A stretch of DNA of 64,000 nucleotides from Streptococcus parasanguinis. Lineage in GTDB: Bacteria > Bacillota > Bacilli > Lactobacillales > Streptococcaceae. The position numbers were made by a program, and so were the translations under genes. The stretch spans positions 186,001 to 250,000 of the forward strand of contig NZ_CABFMD010000011.1 of assembly GCF_901875555.1 (NCBI RefSeq), written 5' to 3'. Position 1 is the first letter of the stretch; each line of letters begins with the position of its first letter. Below, piece by piece: positions 41,840 through 50,550 of the stretch. Below the pieces are notes generated by a model. That model saw only the letters and a program-made list of their open reading frames with translations. It had not been told where the DNA came from and searched no databases.

Positions 41840-42753
41840 GTTTTACGATTCGTGTAAAAGAAGAATTATTGTCTCTCAAGCGATTTGAAAAGAGTGAATT
41901 AGCTGCTATTATCAAGATGTCTGGAAGCCTCGGAATTTCAATGGGGGGCTTGACGCTCTCGGTGACAACCGAAAATGCCAAGATCGCTCGCCATATCTAT
42001 GAATTGTTGCTTCATTTTTATGAAGCTAAATCAGATATTCGCCATCACCAAAAGACCAATTTACGGAAGAATCGGGTTTATACGGTTTTCTTGGATGAAA
42101 AAGTAGAAGCTATTCTAGCAGACCTTCATTTGGCAGATTCCTTTTTTGGGATTGAGACGGGCATTGATACCAGTGTTTTAGAAGATGAAGTAGCTAGTCG
42201 TGCTTATCTTCGGGGAGCTTTTCTGTCGAGTGGTTCAATAAAAGATCCTGAAAAAGGGAAGTACCAGCTGGAAATTCATTCTGTTTATACAGACCACGCG
42301 GAAGGAATTGCCCTTCTCATGCAAGGATTTTTACTAGACGCCAAAACCATCGAGCGGAAAAAAGGAGTGGTGACCTATTTGCAACGAGCGGAAGATATTA
42401 TTGATTTTCTCATTGTAGTAGAGGCCATGCAAGCCATGCAGGAATTTGAGTCCATCAAGGTCATGAGAGAGACGCGTAATGATCTCAATCGGGCCAATAA
42501 TGCTGAGATGGCAAATATTCAACGCACGGTCACAGCTAGTATGAAAACCATTAATAATATCAGTAAAATTGTGGATACGATCGGTCTAGGAAGTTTACCA
42601 AGTGACCTACAAGAAGTTGCTTATATTCGAATGAGCCATCCAGATTATTCCATCCAGCAGATCGCGGATAGTTTGCAAAAACCTCTTTCAAAAAGCGGTG
42701 TTAACCACCGTTTACGAAAAATCAATAAGATTGCTGATGATTTAGATAAATAA
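41836..42753 (+). CDS. whiA: DNA-binding protein WhiA
   Basis: WhiA combines an N-terminal LAGLIDADG homing-endonuclease-like fold with a C-terminal helix-turn-helix, and affects cell division and chromosome segregation in Firmicutes. The 305-residue protein has [26 protein letters not shown] in the first part and the HTH region [31 protein letters not shown] near the end. Last gene of rapZ-yvcK-whiA; a bidirectional terminator begins at its stop. Confidence 0.95.
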   Translation: MSFTIRVKEELLSLKRFEKSELAAIIKMSGSLGISMGGLTLSVTTENAKIARHIYELLLHFYEAKSDIRHHQKTNLRKNRVYTVFLDEKVEAILADLHLADSFFGIETGIDTSVLEDEVASRAYLRGAFLSSGSIKDPEKGKYQLEIHSVYTDHAEGIALLMQGFLLDAKTIERKKGVVTYLQRAEDIIDFLIVVEAMQAMQEFESIKVMRETRNDLNRANNAEMANIQRTVTASMKTINNISKIVDTIGLGSLPSDLQEVAYIRMSHPDYSIQQIADSLQKPLSKSGVNHRLRKINKIADDLDK

Positions 42754-42774
42754 AAAAGGCCATTGGCCTTTTTT
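42752..42774. terminator. Bidirectional terminator whiA / fnr
   Basis: 10-bp stem AAAAAAGGCC / GGCCTTTTTT with loop ATT; serves both converging genes. Confidence 0.92.
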
Positions 42775-42775
42775 A

Positions 42776-43744
42776 TTATAAACTAGTTGAGTGTGTTGGT
42801 TGGACTTTCTTATCTGGATAGATGTAGTTGATGGCATTGTTTACAGCTGTTGGAGCTTCCCCCAGACCTGTAGCAATGAGATCGATCTTTCCTTCATAGA
42901 AGCAGCAGTCTCCACAAGCATAAATTCCAGGAAGGTTGGTTTCTTGTTTCTGATTCACCTTGATTTTATGGCGTTGCAATTCTACACCCCATTCTTTCAA
43001 GTTTCCAATTGAAGATTTAAAGCCATAGTTGACAAATAAGTGATCAATCGGAATGAGTTCTGTTTCATCGGTTTTAACTTTTGTGATTTCAAGATGAGTG
43101 GCATGACCATTTTTGCCAATCAAGCGGCTAGGAACAAATGGTGTTTTGATGCTAACAGAAGATTGTTTGAGTTCTTCTACACTATGTTCTAAAGCACGGA
43201 AGTTATCCCGACGATGAATGATCGTAGTTGGAGCAATCTTGTCAAAAGCAAGGGCCCAGTCTACAGCAGAGTCTCCACCACCAAGGACGGTCACCTGCTG
43301 TCCTTCATATTGTTGGATGTTCGAAACATGATAGTGGACGTTATCAAAGTCTTCAGCTCCCTCAATGTCAAGGGCGCGTGGCTTAAAGGCACCGCCGCCC
43401 ATGGCAATAATGACTGCTTTAGACTGATGCACTTGGCGAGAAGTAGTGATGGTGAAGAGGTCACCCTCTTTTCGAATATCCTCTACCGTTTCATTGAGAA
43501 AGATCGATGTATCAAACCGTTTGACTTGCTCAATCAAGCGGTTGCTCAATTCTTCACCAGTCAAATTGGTAAAGCCAGGTACATCGAGGATACTCTTTTC
43601 TGGATAGAGAATAGCTGGTTGCCCTCCCAGTTGAGGTAAGGAATCAATCAGTTTGACTTTTACTTGGCGCATATTGCCATAAAAAGCAGCAAACAGACCA
43701 ACTGGTCCGCCCCCAACAATTGTAATATCATAAATTTCTGACAT
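42776..43744 (-). CDS. Ferredoxin/flavodoxin-NADP+ reductase (thioredoxin-reductase-like)
   Basis: FAD- and NADP-binding oxidoreductase of the TrxR-like FNR class (Bacillus YumC type). The 322-residue protein begins IYDITIVGGGPVGLFAAFYG (FAD Rossmann motif) and has VTVLGGGDSAVDWALAF (NADP motif) and YACGDCCFYEGKIDLIATGLGEA near the C-terminus. The CxxC of true thioredoxin reductases is absent from the central domain, which supports the ferredoxin/flavodoxin reductase assignment. GAAGGAGATACT precedes the ATG. Monocistronic. Confidence 0.9.
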   Translation of the reverse strand: MSEIYDITIVGGGPVGLFAAFYGNMRQVKVKLIDSLPQLGGQPAILYPEKSILDVPGFTNLTGEELSNRLIEQVKRFDTSIFLNETVEDIRKEGDLFTITTSRQVHQSKAVIIAMGGGAFKPRALDIEGAEDFDNVHYHVSNIQQYEGQQVTVLGGGDSAVDWALAFDKIAPTTIIHRRDNFRALEHSVEELKQSSVSIKTPFVPSRLIGKNGHATHLEITKVKTDETELIPIDHLFVNYGFKSSIGNLKEWGVELQRHKIKVNQKQETNLPGIYACGDCCFYEGKIDLIATGLGEAPTAVNNAINYIYPDKKVQPTHSTSL

Positions 43745-43859
43745 AGTATCTCCTTCAGGGTTTTCTTTGTTTCCATTGTATCATAAAATGAGAAGAATGA
43801 AAAAGTCGGAAAAAGAAATGATATGAAGTCTAGGAGGACTAGAAAAGTTTCAAAAGATC

Positions 43860-43888
43860 TTGACAGCGTCCTTAAAGTGTGATAAAAT
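43860..43888 (+). promoter_or_regulatory. rpsU promoter
   Basis: Consensus TTGACA (43860-43865) and TAAAAT (43883-43888), spacer 17 bp, 34 bp upstream of rpsU. Confidence 0.9.
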
Positions 43889-43922
43889 TATTAAGATTTT
43901 AGGCTTGAAGGGAGTGAAAAAC

Positions 43923-44099
43923 ATGTCAAAAACAGTAGTACGTAAGAATGAATCTCTTGACGATGCTCTTCGTCGTTTCAAACGTGCGGTTACTAAAGCT
44001 GGTACTCTTCAAGAAACACGCAAACGTGAATTCTATGAAAAACCTTCTGTAAAACGTAAACGTAAATCAGAAGCAGCTCGTAAACGTAAAAAATTCTAA
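43923..44099 (+). CDS. rpsU: 30S ribosomal protein S21
   Basis: Small-subunit protein S21, 58 residues, [20 protein letters not shown] followed by a highly basic tail ending KRKKF. The ATG at 43923 gives the standard length and has GAAGGGAGTG upstream; the longer frame from 43860 runs through the -35 and is not coding. It is separate from dnaG-rpoD here: mscL lies between, on the other strand. Confidence 0.97.
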
Positions 44100-44110
44100 T
44101 TGAATACAAG

Positions 44111-44134
44111 AACAGACTTCGGTCTGTTTTTTGT
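44111..44134 (+). terminator. rpsU terminator
   Basis: AACAGAC / GTCTGTT stem with TTCG loop and T-run. Confidence 0.92.
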
Positions 44135-44152
44135 TTTTAATCCGTTAAAGAT

Positions 44153-44181
44153 AAAAAAACGATCTTCTAGCTAGAAGATCG
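44153..44181 (-). terminator. mscL terminator (perfect palindrome)
   Basis: A 22-bp perfect palindrome at 44160-44181 (half-site CGATCTTCTAG) followed on the minus strand by a run of seven T (44153-44159). Ends mscL. Confidence 0.85.
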
Positions 44182-44196
44182 GATCTTTTTATCTGA

Positions 44197-44577
44197 TTAT
44201 TTGTTTGCAAGCAAGTCGCGGATTTCTGCAAGCAACTCTTCTTGAGTTGGAGCAGGAGTTTCTTCTTCAACAGCTTCTTCCTTTTTACCAAGGTTTTGAG
44301 CTTTTTCAGCAGCCTTAACGATGAAGAAAAGAACAGTACCAATGACTACGAAGTTGATAACAGCGCTCAAGAAGCTACCGTATGCCACACCGTTCCATGA
44401 CAATTCTGCGATTTTATCAACACCAGCAGCTTTCAAAGCTGGGTTCAAAATAAGTGGTGTGATGATATCGTTCACAAGAGATGTTACGATGGCTCCAAAA
44501 GCAGCCCCGATAATCACAGCAACAGCAAGGTCAACAACATTCCCACGAAGGAGAAAGTTTTTCAATTCTTTCAACAT
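44197..44577 (-). CDS. mscL: Large-conductance mechanosensitive channel
   Basis: Emergency release valve opened by membrane tension on hypo-osmotic shock. The 126-residue protein starts MLKELKNFLLRGNVVDLAVAVIIGAAFG, the amphipathic N-terminal helix and pore-lining TM1, with TM2 at about residues 68-90 and a charged C-terminal bundle. AAGGACATATTTAGGAT lies upstream. It has its own promoter divergent from dnaG. Confidence 0.97.
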   Translation of the reverse strand: MLKELKNFLLRGNVVDLAVAVIIGAAFGAIVTSLVNDIITPLILNPALKAAGVDKIAELSWNGVAYGSFLSAVINFVVIGTVLFFIVKAAEKAQNLGKKEEAVEEETPAPTQEELLAEIRDLLANK

Positions 44578-44617
44578 ATCCTAAATATGTCCTTTCATAA
44601 TAAATTTTTACTATGAT

Positions 44618-44646
44618 AGTATAACGGAAAAATATTCGACTTACAA
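44618..44646 (-). promoter_or_regulatory. mscL promoter
   Basis: Minus-strand TTGTAA (44641-44646) and TATACT (44618-44623), spacer 17 bp. Confidence 0.75.
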
Positions 44647-44792
44647 GAAATATGCTTCATTTTTTAAAAATTAGTGATAAAGGTTGAAAATCTTTTCTTT
44701 TATGTGTGAAATCGGTAGGAAAAAATTTACTTTTACTAACTTTTAGTATAAAATATAAAGTGATAATCTATGGTAAAATGGAGGCACTGTTT

Positions 44793-46571
44793 ATGGTTGA
44801 TAAAGAGCAAATAGCAGAGATTAAAAACAGTGTCAACATTGTTGAAATCATTGGGGAAGTAGTTTCTTTGACCAAGGCTGGCCGTAATTTTTTAGGGCTC
44901 TGTCCTTTTCATGGTGAAAAGACTCCTTCTTTTAATGTCGTTGAAGACAAGCAGTTTTACCATTGTTTCGGATGTGGTCGCTCGGGAGATGTCTTTAAGT
45001 TTATTGAGGACTACCGTGGAGTCGCCTTTATGGATGCAGTTCAGATCGTAGCAGAAAAAGCGGGTATTGCGATTCAGTACCAAGCAAGGCCGGCTCAACC
45101 AACGTCTATCAATCCCAACCAAGAACTTTATGAGATTCATCAGGAGGCGAGTAAATTTTACCAAGCGATTCTGATGACGACCAAGATGGGGGAAGAAGCG
45201 CGCAACTATCTGCATGAACGTGGCCTGACGGATGAGGTCATCCGCCATTTTCAATTGGGCTTAGCCCCAGCAGAAGGGAATTATCTCTATCGAAATCTCT
45301 CTGAGAAGTTCTCTGAGAAAGTGATTACCGATTCGGGGTTATTCACAATCTCAGATGCTGGAACAGTTTTTGATGCCTTTCAGGATCGGATTATGTTTCC
45401 TTTGACGGATGATAGTGGACGGGTCATTGCTTTTTCTGGTAGGCTGTGGAAACTAACGGATGATGGCAGTCATCAAGCCAAGTATAAGAATAGTCGTAGT
45501 ACCCGTCTATTTAATAAGAGTTATGAACTTTATCATTTGGATCAAGCCAAGGCGAGCGCCAAAAAGCACCATGAAATGTATATCATGGAAGGCTTTATGG
45601 ATGTCATTGCGGCTTATCGAGCTGGGATTGAAAATGCAGTCGCCTCGATGGGGACAGCCTTGACACCAGATCATGTTCAACACCTGTCTCATTTTACCAA
45701 AAATGTCATTCTGACCTATGATGGGGATAAGGCGGGACTTGAAGCAACCGCTAAGGCCTTGGATGTCTTGCAGAATCTGGAGTTGGAGATCGTCCGTATC
45801 CCTGATCAGATGGATCCCGATGAGTACCTCAAAAAGACCTCCCCAGAAGATCTAGCTTCCCTCTTGAAGAATTCGCGGATCAGTAAGATTGAATTCTTGA
45901 TGCACTACTGGAAACCCCAGTATATTGAGAACTTGCAGGCACAGATTGAGTTTGTCGAGAAGCTGGCACCGATGATCGCCCAGACGCGCTCCATTACAGC
46001 GCAAAACACCTATATTTATAAGTTGGCAGATTTATTGCCAGACTTTGATTATTTGCAGATTGAGCAGATTGTCAATAATAGTCGTTTACATCAACGGCAG
46101 GAGGATCAAAGTGGTGGACGATCAAGAACGTCGAATTTTTCAGTAGAGCTCTTGCCGAATCGTGGGATGACGCGTTTGATCAAGTCGGAAAATCATTTAT
46201 TAAGTAGGATGAAAGATTTTCCAATGGTGCTCAATGATTACCGTTTGCGACCTGATTTTTCCTTCGACACACCGGAGCTCCAGATCTTGTACCAATTGCT
46301 CTGTCAAAATGGAGAAGTCACCTCTCAGGATCTATCCGAGCAGCCTGAAGGGGTCCAGCACGCCTGGTACCGGATGTTAGAAGAAGATTTGCCAGAAGAG
46401 ATAGCGGATGGTGAATTAGAGGAAGTGGAAGAAACGCGAAATCGTGAGCTTCTTCGCAAAGAAAGTCAACAAATTGGAAATAAAGTGAAGGAAGCTTCCT
46501 CGACAGGGGATGAGGAAAAAGCTTTATTGGAACTCGAGCGTTTGATCGCTCAAAAAAGAAGAATGGAGTAG
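44793..46571 (+). CDS. dnaG: DNA primase
   Basis: Makes RNA primers for replication. The 592-residue protein has the CHC2 zinc finger ([12 protein letters not shown]...[12 protein letters not shown]), the catalytic TOPRIM domain ([18 protein letters not shown] and [13 protein letters not shown]) and a C-terminal helicase-binding region. The ATG at 44793 gives the standard [18 protein letters not shown] start with GGAGG eight bases upstream; an in-frame ATG 29 codons earlier is not supported. rpoD starts 2 bp after the stop, the classic macromolecular-synthesis pair. Confidence 0.96.
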   Translation: MVDKEQIAEIKNSVNIVEIIGEVVSLTKAGRNFLGLCPFHGEKTPSFNVVEDKQFYHCFGCGRSGDVFKFIEDYRGVAFMDAVQIVAEKAGIAIQYQARPAQPTSINPNQELYEIHQEASKFYQAILMTTKMGEEARNYLHERGLTDEVIRHFQLGLAPAEGNYLYRNLSEKFSEKVITDSGLFTISDAGTVFDAFQDRIMFPLTDDSGRVIAFSGRLWKLTDDGSHQAKYKNSRSTRLFNKSYELYHLDQAKASAKKHHEMYIMEGFMDVIAAYRAGIENAVASMGTALTPDHVQHLSHFTKNVILTYDGDKAGLEATAKALDVLQNLELEIVRIPDQMDPDEYLKKTSPEDLASLLKNSRISKIEFLMHYWKPQYIENLQAQIEFVEKLAPMIAQTRSITAQNTYIYKLADLLPDFDYLQIEQIVNNSRLHQRQEDQSGGRSRTSNFSVELLPNRGMTRLIKSENHLLSRMKDFPMVLNDYRLRPDFSFDTPELQILYQLLCQNGEVTSQDLSEQPEGVQHAWYRMLEEDLPEEIADGELEEVEETRNRELLRKESQQIGNKVKEASSTGDEEKALLELERLIAQKRRME

Positions 46572-46573
46572 GA

Positions 46574-47683
46574 ATGGCTAAAGAACAAAAAGATATTACA
46601 ACATTGGACGTTCAAATTGCAGAGTTTATTCGCAGCCACAAGAAAAGTGGAACTGCAACAGATGATGATATTAATGACAAATTGGTGATTCCTTTCTCAC
46701 TAGATGCAGACGGAATTGATGATCTCTTGCAACGGATTCAAGATGCAGGAATTTCGATCACAGATAAAGACGGCAATCCAAGTGCGCGTGTGTTAACCAA
46801 TGAAGAAGAACCAGAATTAACAGATGAGGAATTGCTTGGAAGTAACTCTGCTAAAGTCAACGACCCAGTTCGGATGTACCTAAAAGAAATTGGGGTTGTT
46901 CCTTTGTTGAGCAACGAAGAAGAGCAAGAATTGGCTATTTTGGTAGAACAAGGCGATTTGGAAGCCAAGCAACGTCTAGCAGAAGCCAACCTTCGTTTGG
47001 TCGTTTCCATTGCGAAGCGTTACGTTGGTCGTGGCATGCAATTTTTGGATTTGATCCAAGAAGGAAACATGGGCTTGATGAAGGCGGTTGATAAGTTTGA
47101 CTATACCAAAGGGTTTAAGTTCTCTACTTATGCCACTTGGTGGATCCGTCAGGCCATCACTCGTGCCATTGCAGACCAAGCGCGTACCATTCGGATTCCT
47201 GTTCACATGGTGGAAACTATTAACAAGTTGGTTCGGGAACAACGTAACCTCTTACAAGAATTGGGACAAGATCCAACGCCTGAACAAATTGCTGAGCGCA
47301 TGGATATGACGCCAGACAAGGTGCGTGAAATTTTGAAGATTGCCCAAGAGCCTGTTTCTCTGGAAACTCCAATCGGGGAAGAAGATGATAGCCATTTGGG
47401 AGATTTCATCGAAGACGAAGTGATTGAAAATCCAGTAGACTATACCACTCGTGTGGTTTTACGTGAGCAATTGGATGAAGTCCTCGATACCCTGACAGAC
47501 CGTGAAGAAAACGTCCTTCGTTTACGTTTTGGTCTCGATGATGGAAAAATGCGGACCTTGGAAGATGTGGGCAAAGTCTTTAACGTGACCCGTGAACGGA
47601 TCCGTCAGATCGAAGCCAAAGCCCTCCGCAAACTCCGCCACCCAAGCAGAAGCAAACCATTACGTGATTTTATAGAGGATTAA
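46574..47683 (+). CDS. rpoD: Primary RNA polymerase sigma factor (sigma-A/RpoD)
   Basis: Housekeeping sigma factor. The 369-residue protein carries region 1.2 ([17 protein letters not shown]), regions 2.1-2.4 ([16 protein letters not shown]...[16 protein letters not shown]), region 3 and the region 4.2 helix-turn-helix ([20 protein letters not shown]). It is shorter than the E. coli protein through lack of the long non-conserved insert, as in other Firmicutes. Immediately downstream of dnaG. Its stop codon overlaps the first of a series of terminator-like repeats. Confidence 0.98.
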   Translation: MAKEQKDITTLDVQIAEFIRSHKKSGTATDDDINDKLVIPFSLDADGIDDLLQRIQDAGISITDKDGNPSARVLTNEEEPELTDEELLGSNSAKVNDPVRMYLKEIGVVPLLSNEEEQELAILVEQGDLEAKQRLAEANLRLVVSIAKRYVGRGMQFLDLIQEGNMGLMKAVDKFDYTKGFKFSTYATWWIRQAITRAIADQARTIRIPVHMVETINKLVREQRNLLQELGQDPTPEQIAERMDMTPDKVREILKIAQEPVSLETPIGEEDDSHLGDFIEDEVIENPVDYTTRVVLREQLDEVLDTLTDREENVLRLRFGLDDGKMRTLEDVGKVFNVTRERIRQIEAKALRKLRHPSRSKPLRDFIED

Positions 47684-47704
47684 AAAGGTCCGGGGGACCT
47701 TTTT
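47682..47704 (+). terminator. Terminator 1 after rpoD
   Basis: 10-bp stem AAAAAGGTCC / GGACCTTTTT, loop GGG; begins inside the rpoD stop codon. Confidence 0.9.
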
Positions 47705-47868
47705 AACGGCCACCCAAAAACAAAAGATTGGCCAGGTCCAGTGGACATTTTTAACCCGAGCCAAGAAATTCGGAAGCGAGGAATGTCCTGCGGGTCTTTT
47801 TAACGGCCACCCAAAAATAAAAGATTGGCCAGGTCCGGGGGACCTTTTTAACCTGGGCCAAGCAATTC
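47687..47868 (+). repeat. Tandem array of terminator-like modules between rpoD and the DUF59 gene
   Basis: A module GGTCC-nnn-GGACC-TTTTTAAC recurs at 47687, 47735, 47784 and 47832 (steps of 48, 49 and 48 bp); modules 1 and 4 are perfect hairpins, 2 and 3 degenerate. A larger 67-bp unit occurs at 47705-47771 and 47802-47868, offset 97 bp, with about seven substitutions. It also holds a GGCCA/TGGCC stem. In the last unit TTGGCCAGG (47825-47833) can pair with 47852-47861, competing with the terminator stem. Confidence 0.85.
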
Positions 47869-47904
47869 TATCGAGAGTAACATAACAAAAAAAGGAAGTG
47901 TCAT

Positions 47905-48234
47905 ATGGCATATACAACTGAGCAAATTGAAGAAATTAAAAATAAAATTTTAAATGCTTTGGAAGAGGTAATCGATCCTGAGCTTGGGATTGACATTGTT
48001 AATTTAGGTCTTGTTTACGAGATCCATTTTGATGGTGAAACTGGAGCGACCATTATTGATATGACGCTAACGACCATGGGATGTCCATTAGCGGATCTTC
48101 TGACAGATCAGATTCATGATGTTTTAGCAGAAGTAGAAGAAGTGACATCGGTGGATGTGAAGTTGGTCTGGTATCCTGCTTGGACGGTTGAAAAGATGAG
48201 CCGTTATGCACGGATAGCACTTGGAATTAGTTAA
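47905..48234 (+). CDS. DUF59/MIP18-family metal-sulfur cluster assembly factor
   Basis: A 109-residue cytosolic protein of the MIP18 (DUF59) family, whose SufT/PaaD-like members help mature Fe-S proteins. The conserved features are DPELGIDIVNLGLVYEI and the TTMGCPLADLLTDQI segment with the conserved cysteine. AAAGGAAGTG precedes the ATG. The gene is usually found just after dnaG-rpoD in streptococci, so the terminator array upstream probably limits rather than abolishes shared transcription. Confidence 0.9.
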   Translation: MAYTTEQIEEIKNKILNALEEVIDPELGIDIVNLGLVYEIHFDGETGATIIDMTLTTMGCPLADLLTDQIHDVLAEVEEVTSVDVKLVWYPAWTVEKMSRYARIALGIS

Positions 48235-48249
48235 AAATTCTATTCATCA

Positions 48250-48292
48250 AAACAAATCAGAGGTTAGGGAAACCCTAACCTCTGATTTGTTT
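48250..48292 (+). terminator. Long perfect hairpin after the DUF59 gene
   Basis: A 20-bp perfect stem (48250-48269 with 48273-48292) with an AAA loop; T-rich sequence follows. Unusually long and perfect for a terminator in this window. Confidence 0.8.
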
Positions 48293-48347
48293 GTACCCCT
48301 TTTTTTGAACAACCATTTTCAAATTCTTAGCAAATTTTCAGATAAAG

Positions 48348-48376
48348 TTGCAATCATCAAGGGGACAGGGTATAAT
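48348..48376 (+). promoter_or_regulatory. Promoter of the two-gene ABC transporter
   Basis: TTGCAA (48348-48353) and TATAAT (48371-48376), spacer 17 bp. Confidence 0.8.
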
Positions 48377-48405
48377 AGCATAAATAGAAAATAAAGGAGA
48401 TTTAC

Positions 48406-49113
48406 ATGAATCAGTATCCTTTGGTCTACTTGGACCATGTGACAAAGAATTATGGGCATGAAGTTGCTCTCATGGATGTTAGTTTGAACATCCAACCTGG
48501 CCGTATTATTGGCCTTTTGGGTCCCAATGGTAGTGGGAAAACAACCATCATTAAATTGATTAATGGTTTGTTGCAACCAAGCCTTGGAAATATCTATATT
48601 CATGGGCAATTACCATCCCCAGCTTCTAAAAAAGTTGTTTCCTATTTGCCGGATACGACTTATCTGAATGAAAATATAAAAATTAGTGATGCTATTAGCT
48701 ATTTCCAAGATTTTTATTCAGATTTTAATGTCCAACGAGCTTACCAATTGCTCAACGATTTGCATTTGCATCCAAATCAAAAATTGAACAGCCTTTCAAA
48801 AGGGAACAAGGAAAAAGTGCAATTGATTTTGGTGATGAGTCGTGAAGCTGACTTGTATGTTCTTGATGAACCAATCGGTGGGGTTGACCCAGCGGCGCGT
48901 GATTATATTTTGCGGACCATTATTCAAAACCGACGTCCAAATTCTTCTGTCTTGATTTCTACTCACTTGATTGCGGATATTGAGCAAGTTTTGGATGAAG
49001 CGATTTTCATCAACCAAGGAAGAATCCTCTTGCATGAAAATACGACTGTTATGCGCAATCAACACGGAAAATCAATCGATGAGATCTTCCGTGATCAATT
49101 CCGTGTTTATTAG
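48406..49113 (+). CDS. ABC transporter ATP-binding protein
   Basis: A 235-residue ABC ATPase of the export-type, single-domain class. Walker A is GPNGSGKTT (residues 39-47), Walker B VLDEPIGGVD. The signature reads LSKGNKEKVQ rather than LSGGQ, a variant common in the YtrB/BcrA-like group. Paired with the membrane protein gene 9 bp downstream. The substrate is not evident; relatives act in antibiotic or bacitracin-type stress. The usual GntR-type regulator gene is not adjacent. Confidence 0.88.
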   Translation: MNQYPLVYLDHVTKNYGHEVALMDVSLNIQPGRIIGLLGPNGSGKTTIIKLINGLLQPSLGNIYIHGQLPSPASKKVVSYLPDTTYLNENIKISDAISYFQDFYSDFNVQRAYQLLNDLHLHPNQKLNSLSKGNKEKVQLILVMSREADLYVLDEPIGGVDPAARDYILRTIIQNRRPNSSVLISTHLIADIEQVLDEAIFINQGRILLHENTTVMRNQHGKSIDEIFRDQFRVY

Positions 49114-49122
49114 GAGGACCCC

Positions 49123-49920
49123 ATGTTTGGTAAATTATTAAAATACGAATTTAAGACAACAAGTAAATGGTATCTGTTGATTACTTTGATCGCACTTGGT
49201 TTGTCAGTGATTACTGGTGTTATTGGTGGAAGTGCTACAAACGGTTTTGTGGATATGGAAGCCAATAGTATGCAAATCATAACTGGGACTCTTGGGATTC
49301 TCATTTTTGGAGGAGTCATTGGTCTTTATCTTAGTAACTACTATATTATTATTCGTCGTTTCTATTCCAACTTATACGGACGTGAAGGTTACTTGACCTG
49401 GACCCTTCCAGCTAGCCCTCATGCCATCATTTTGTCTAAATTTGTGGGAGCCTTAGTAGCGAGTCTTTACTGCCTATTCCTTCTATTTTTTAGTGGTTTT
49501 ATCACAATGCTTGTGATGGGCGCTGTCATGGGACAAGACCTCTCTCCTGTATTTAGTATTATCTCTGAGGCTTTTAGTCATTCTATTGCTTATTGGATTA
49601 TCATCTGGTGGATTTTTACCACAGCTTCAGGAATCTTCCTATTTTATGTATCGATCGCACTTGGTCAATTGTTCCAAAATCGTCGTGGATTGAAGGCTAT
49701 TCTGTTTTTCTTTCTCTTGTGTATTGTGTTAAGTATCATTGGTACAGCAGTCAATCCAGCTAGAAATACGAATGATTTACTCCATCTGCTCTATGATAAC
49801 GGAAATATGGAGGAATGGGGAACCTTATTTATACCAGGACTCATCTATGAAGTCATCAAGATTGTTTCTATGTACTTCACCATTCACTACATCAGCAAGT
49901 ACAAGTTGAATCTTCAATAA
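49123..49920 (+). CDS. ABC transporter permease protein
   Basis: A 265-residue membrane protein with about six hydrophobic helices (e.g. LITLIALGLSVITGVIGG, ILGILIFGGVIGLYLSNYY-like, AILFFFLLCIVLSIIG). It begins MFGKLLKYEFKTTSKWYLL, the short cytoplasmic lead typical of ABC-2-like permeases. The GREGYLTWTLPASPHAIILSK segment is a common coupling region. It should form the exporter with the preceding ATPase. AGGAGGACCCC is the ribosome site; a terminator follows. Confidence 0.82.
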   Translation: MFGKLLKYEFKTTSKWYLLITLIALGLSVITGVIGGSATNGFVDMEANSMQIITGTLGILIFGGVIGLYLSNYYIIIRRFYSNLYGREGYLTWTLPASPHAIILSKFVGALVASLYCLFLLFFSGFITMLVMGAVMGQDLSPVFSIISEAFSHSIAYWIIIWWIFTTASGIFLFYVSIALGQLFQNRRGLKAILFFFLLCIVLSIIGTAVNPARNTNDLLHLLYDNGNMEEWGTLFIPGLIYEVIKIVSMYFTIHYISKYKLNLQ

Positions 49921-49927
49921 GTACAGC

Positions 49928-49977
49928 AAATTGAGCAAGGAGCTTCCCAGCGGAAGCCTTCTTGTTCAATTTTTTTC
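49928..49977 (+). terminator. Terminator after the ABC permease
   Basis: Long imperfect stem (AAATTGA...GAAGC/..TCAATTT) with a CCAGCG loop region and a seven-T run. Confidence 0.85.
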
Positions 49978-49979
49978 TT

Positions 49980-50008
49980 TTGCATTTTTAGCTACATTTT
50001 GATATAAT
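49980..50008 (+). promoter_or_regulatory. ssrA promoter
   Basis: TTGCAT (49980-49985) and TATAAT (50003-50008), spacer 17 bp, 15 bp before the tmRNA 5' end. Confidence 0.85.
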
Positions 50009-50023
50009 AATTGTATTCGTTTT

Positions 50024-50368
50024 GGGGTCGTTACGGATTCGACAGGCATTATGAGGTATATTTTGCGACTCGTGTGGCGACGTTAACGCTCAGTTAAATA
50101 TAACTGCAAAAAATAATAATTCTTACGCTTTAGCTGCCTAAACACCAGCAGGCGTGACCCGATTCGAATCGCTCGCGTTTGATGACAGGTCTTTATTTGA
50201 GCGAGATACGATCAAGCTTTGTCTAGTAGCTTGATAAGAGATTGATAGACTCGCAGTTTTTGGGCTTGAGTTATGTGTCGAGAGGCTGTTAAAACAAAAC
50301 ATAACCTATGGTTGTAGACAAATATGCTGGCAGGTGTTTGGACGTGGGTTCGATTCCCACCGGCTCCA
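50024..50368 (+). ncRNA. ssrA: Transfer-messenger RNA (tmRNA)
   Basis: Rescues stalled ribosomes and tags incomplete proteins for proteolysis. The 5' end GGGGTCGTTACGGATTCGAC and 3' end with GGTTCGATTCCCACCGGCTCC form the tRNA-like acceptor and T-arm; the 3' CCA is not fully encoded. The resume codon is GCA at 50106-50108 and the tag reads AKNNNSYALAA, ending with TAA at 50139-50141. Pseudoknot-rich sequence fills the rest. Dedicated promoter upstream; tRNA-Ser follows 11 bp later and may share the transcript. Confidence 0.97.
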
Positions 50369-50379
50369 TATATAATTTT

Positions 50380-50467
50380 GGAAGATTACTCAAGAGGCTT
50401 AAGAGGCCGTGTTGGAAACGCGGTAGGCGTGTAATAGCGTGCGTGGGTTCGAATCCCATGTCTTCCG
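50380..50467 (+). tRNA. tRNA-Ser (anticodon GGA)
   Basis: 88-nt class II tRNA with a long variable arm. Acceptor GGAAGAT pairs with GTCTTCC; anticodon loop TTGGAAA gives GGA at 50414-50416; T-loop GGTTCGAATCC is intact. CCA is not encoded. Directly downstream of ssrA. Confidence 0.97.
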
Positions 50468-50475
50468 TTGTTGAG

Positions 50476-50504
50476 ACATCATTGTGTAGCAGTGGTGTTT
50501 TTTT
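50476..50504 (+). terminator. Terminator after ssrA-tRNA-Ser
   Basis: ACATCATTG pairs with CAGTGGTGT (two G-T pairs), loop TGTAG, seven-T run. Confidence 0.85.
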
Positions 50505-50550
50505 GTACAAAAAAGAGTTCCAAAAATAGACAAGTGAGAGAGGAGAAAAA

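Noticed and set aside
47660-47917. Minus-strand frame across the rpoD-DUF59 gap
   Set aside because: It is read from the terminator repeats; no ribosome site and no family resemblance.
50308-50529. Open frame overlapping ssrA and tRNA-Ser
   Set aside because: The sequence is fully explained by the tmRNA 3' domain and the tRNA.
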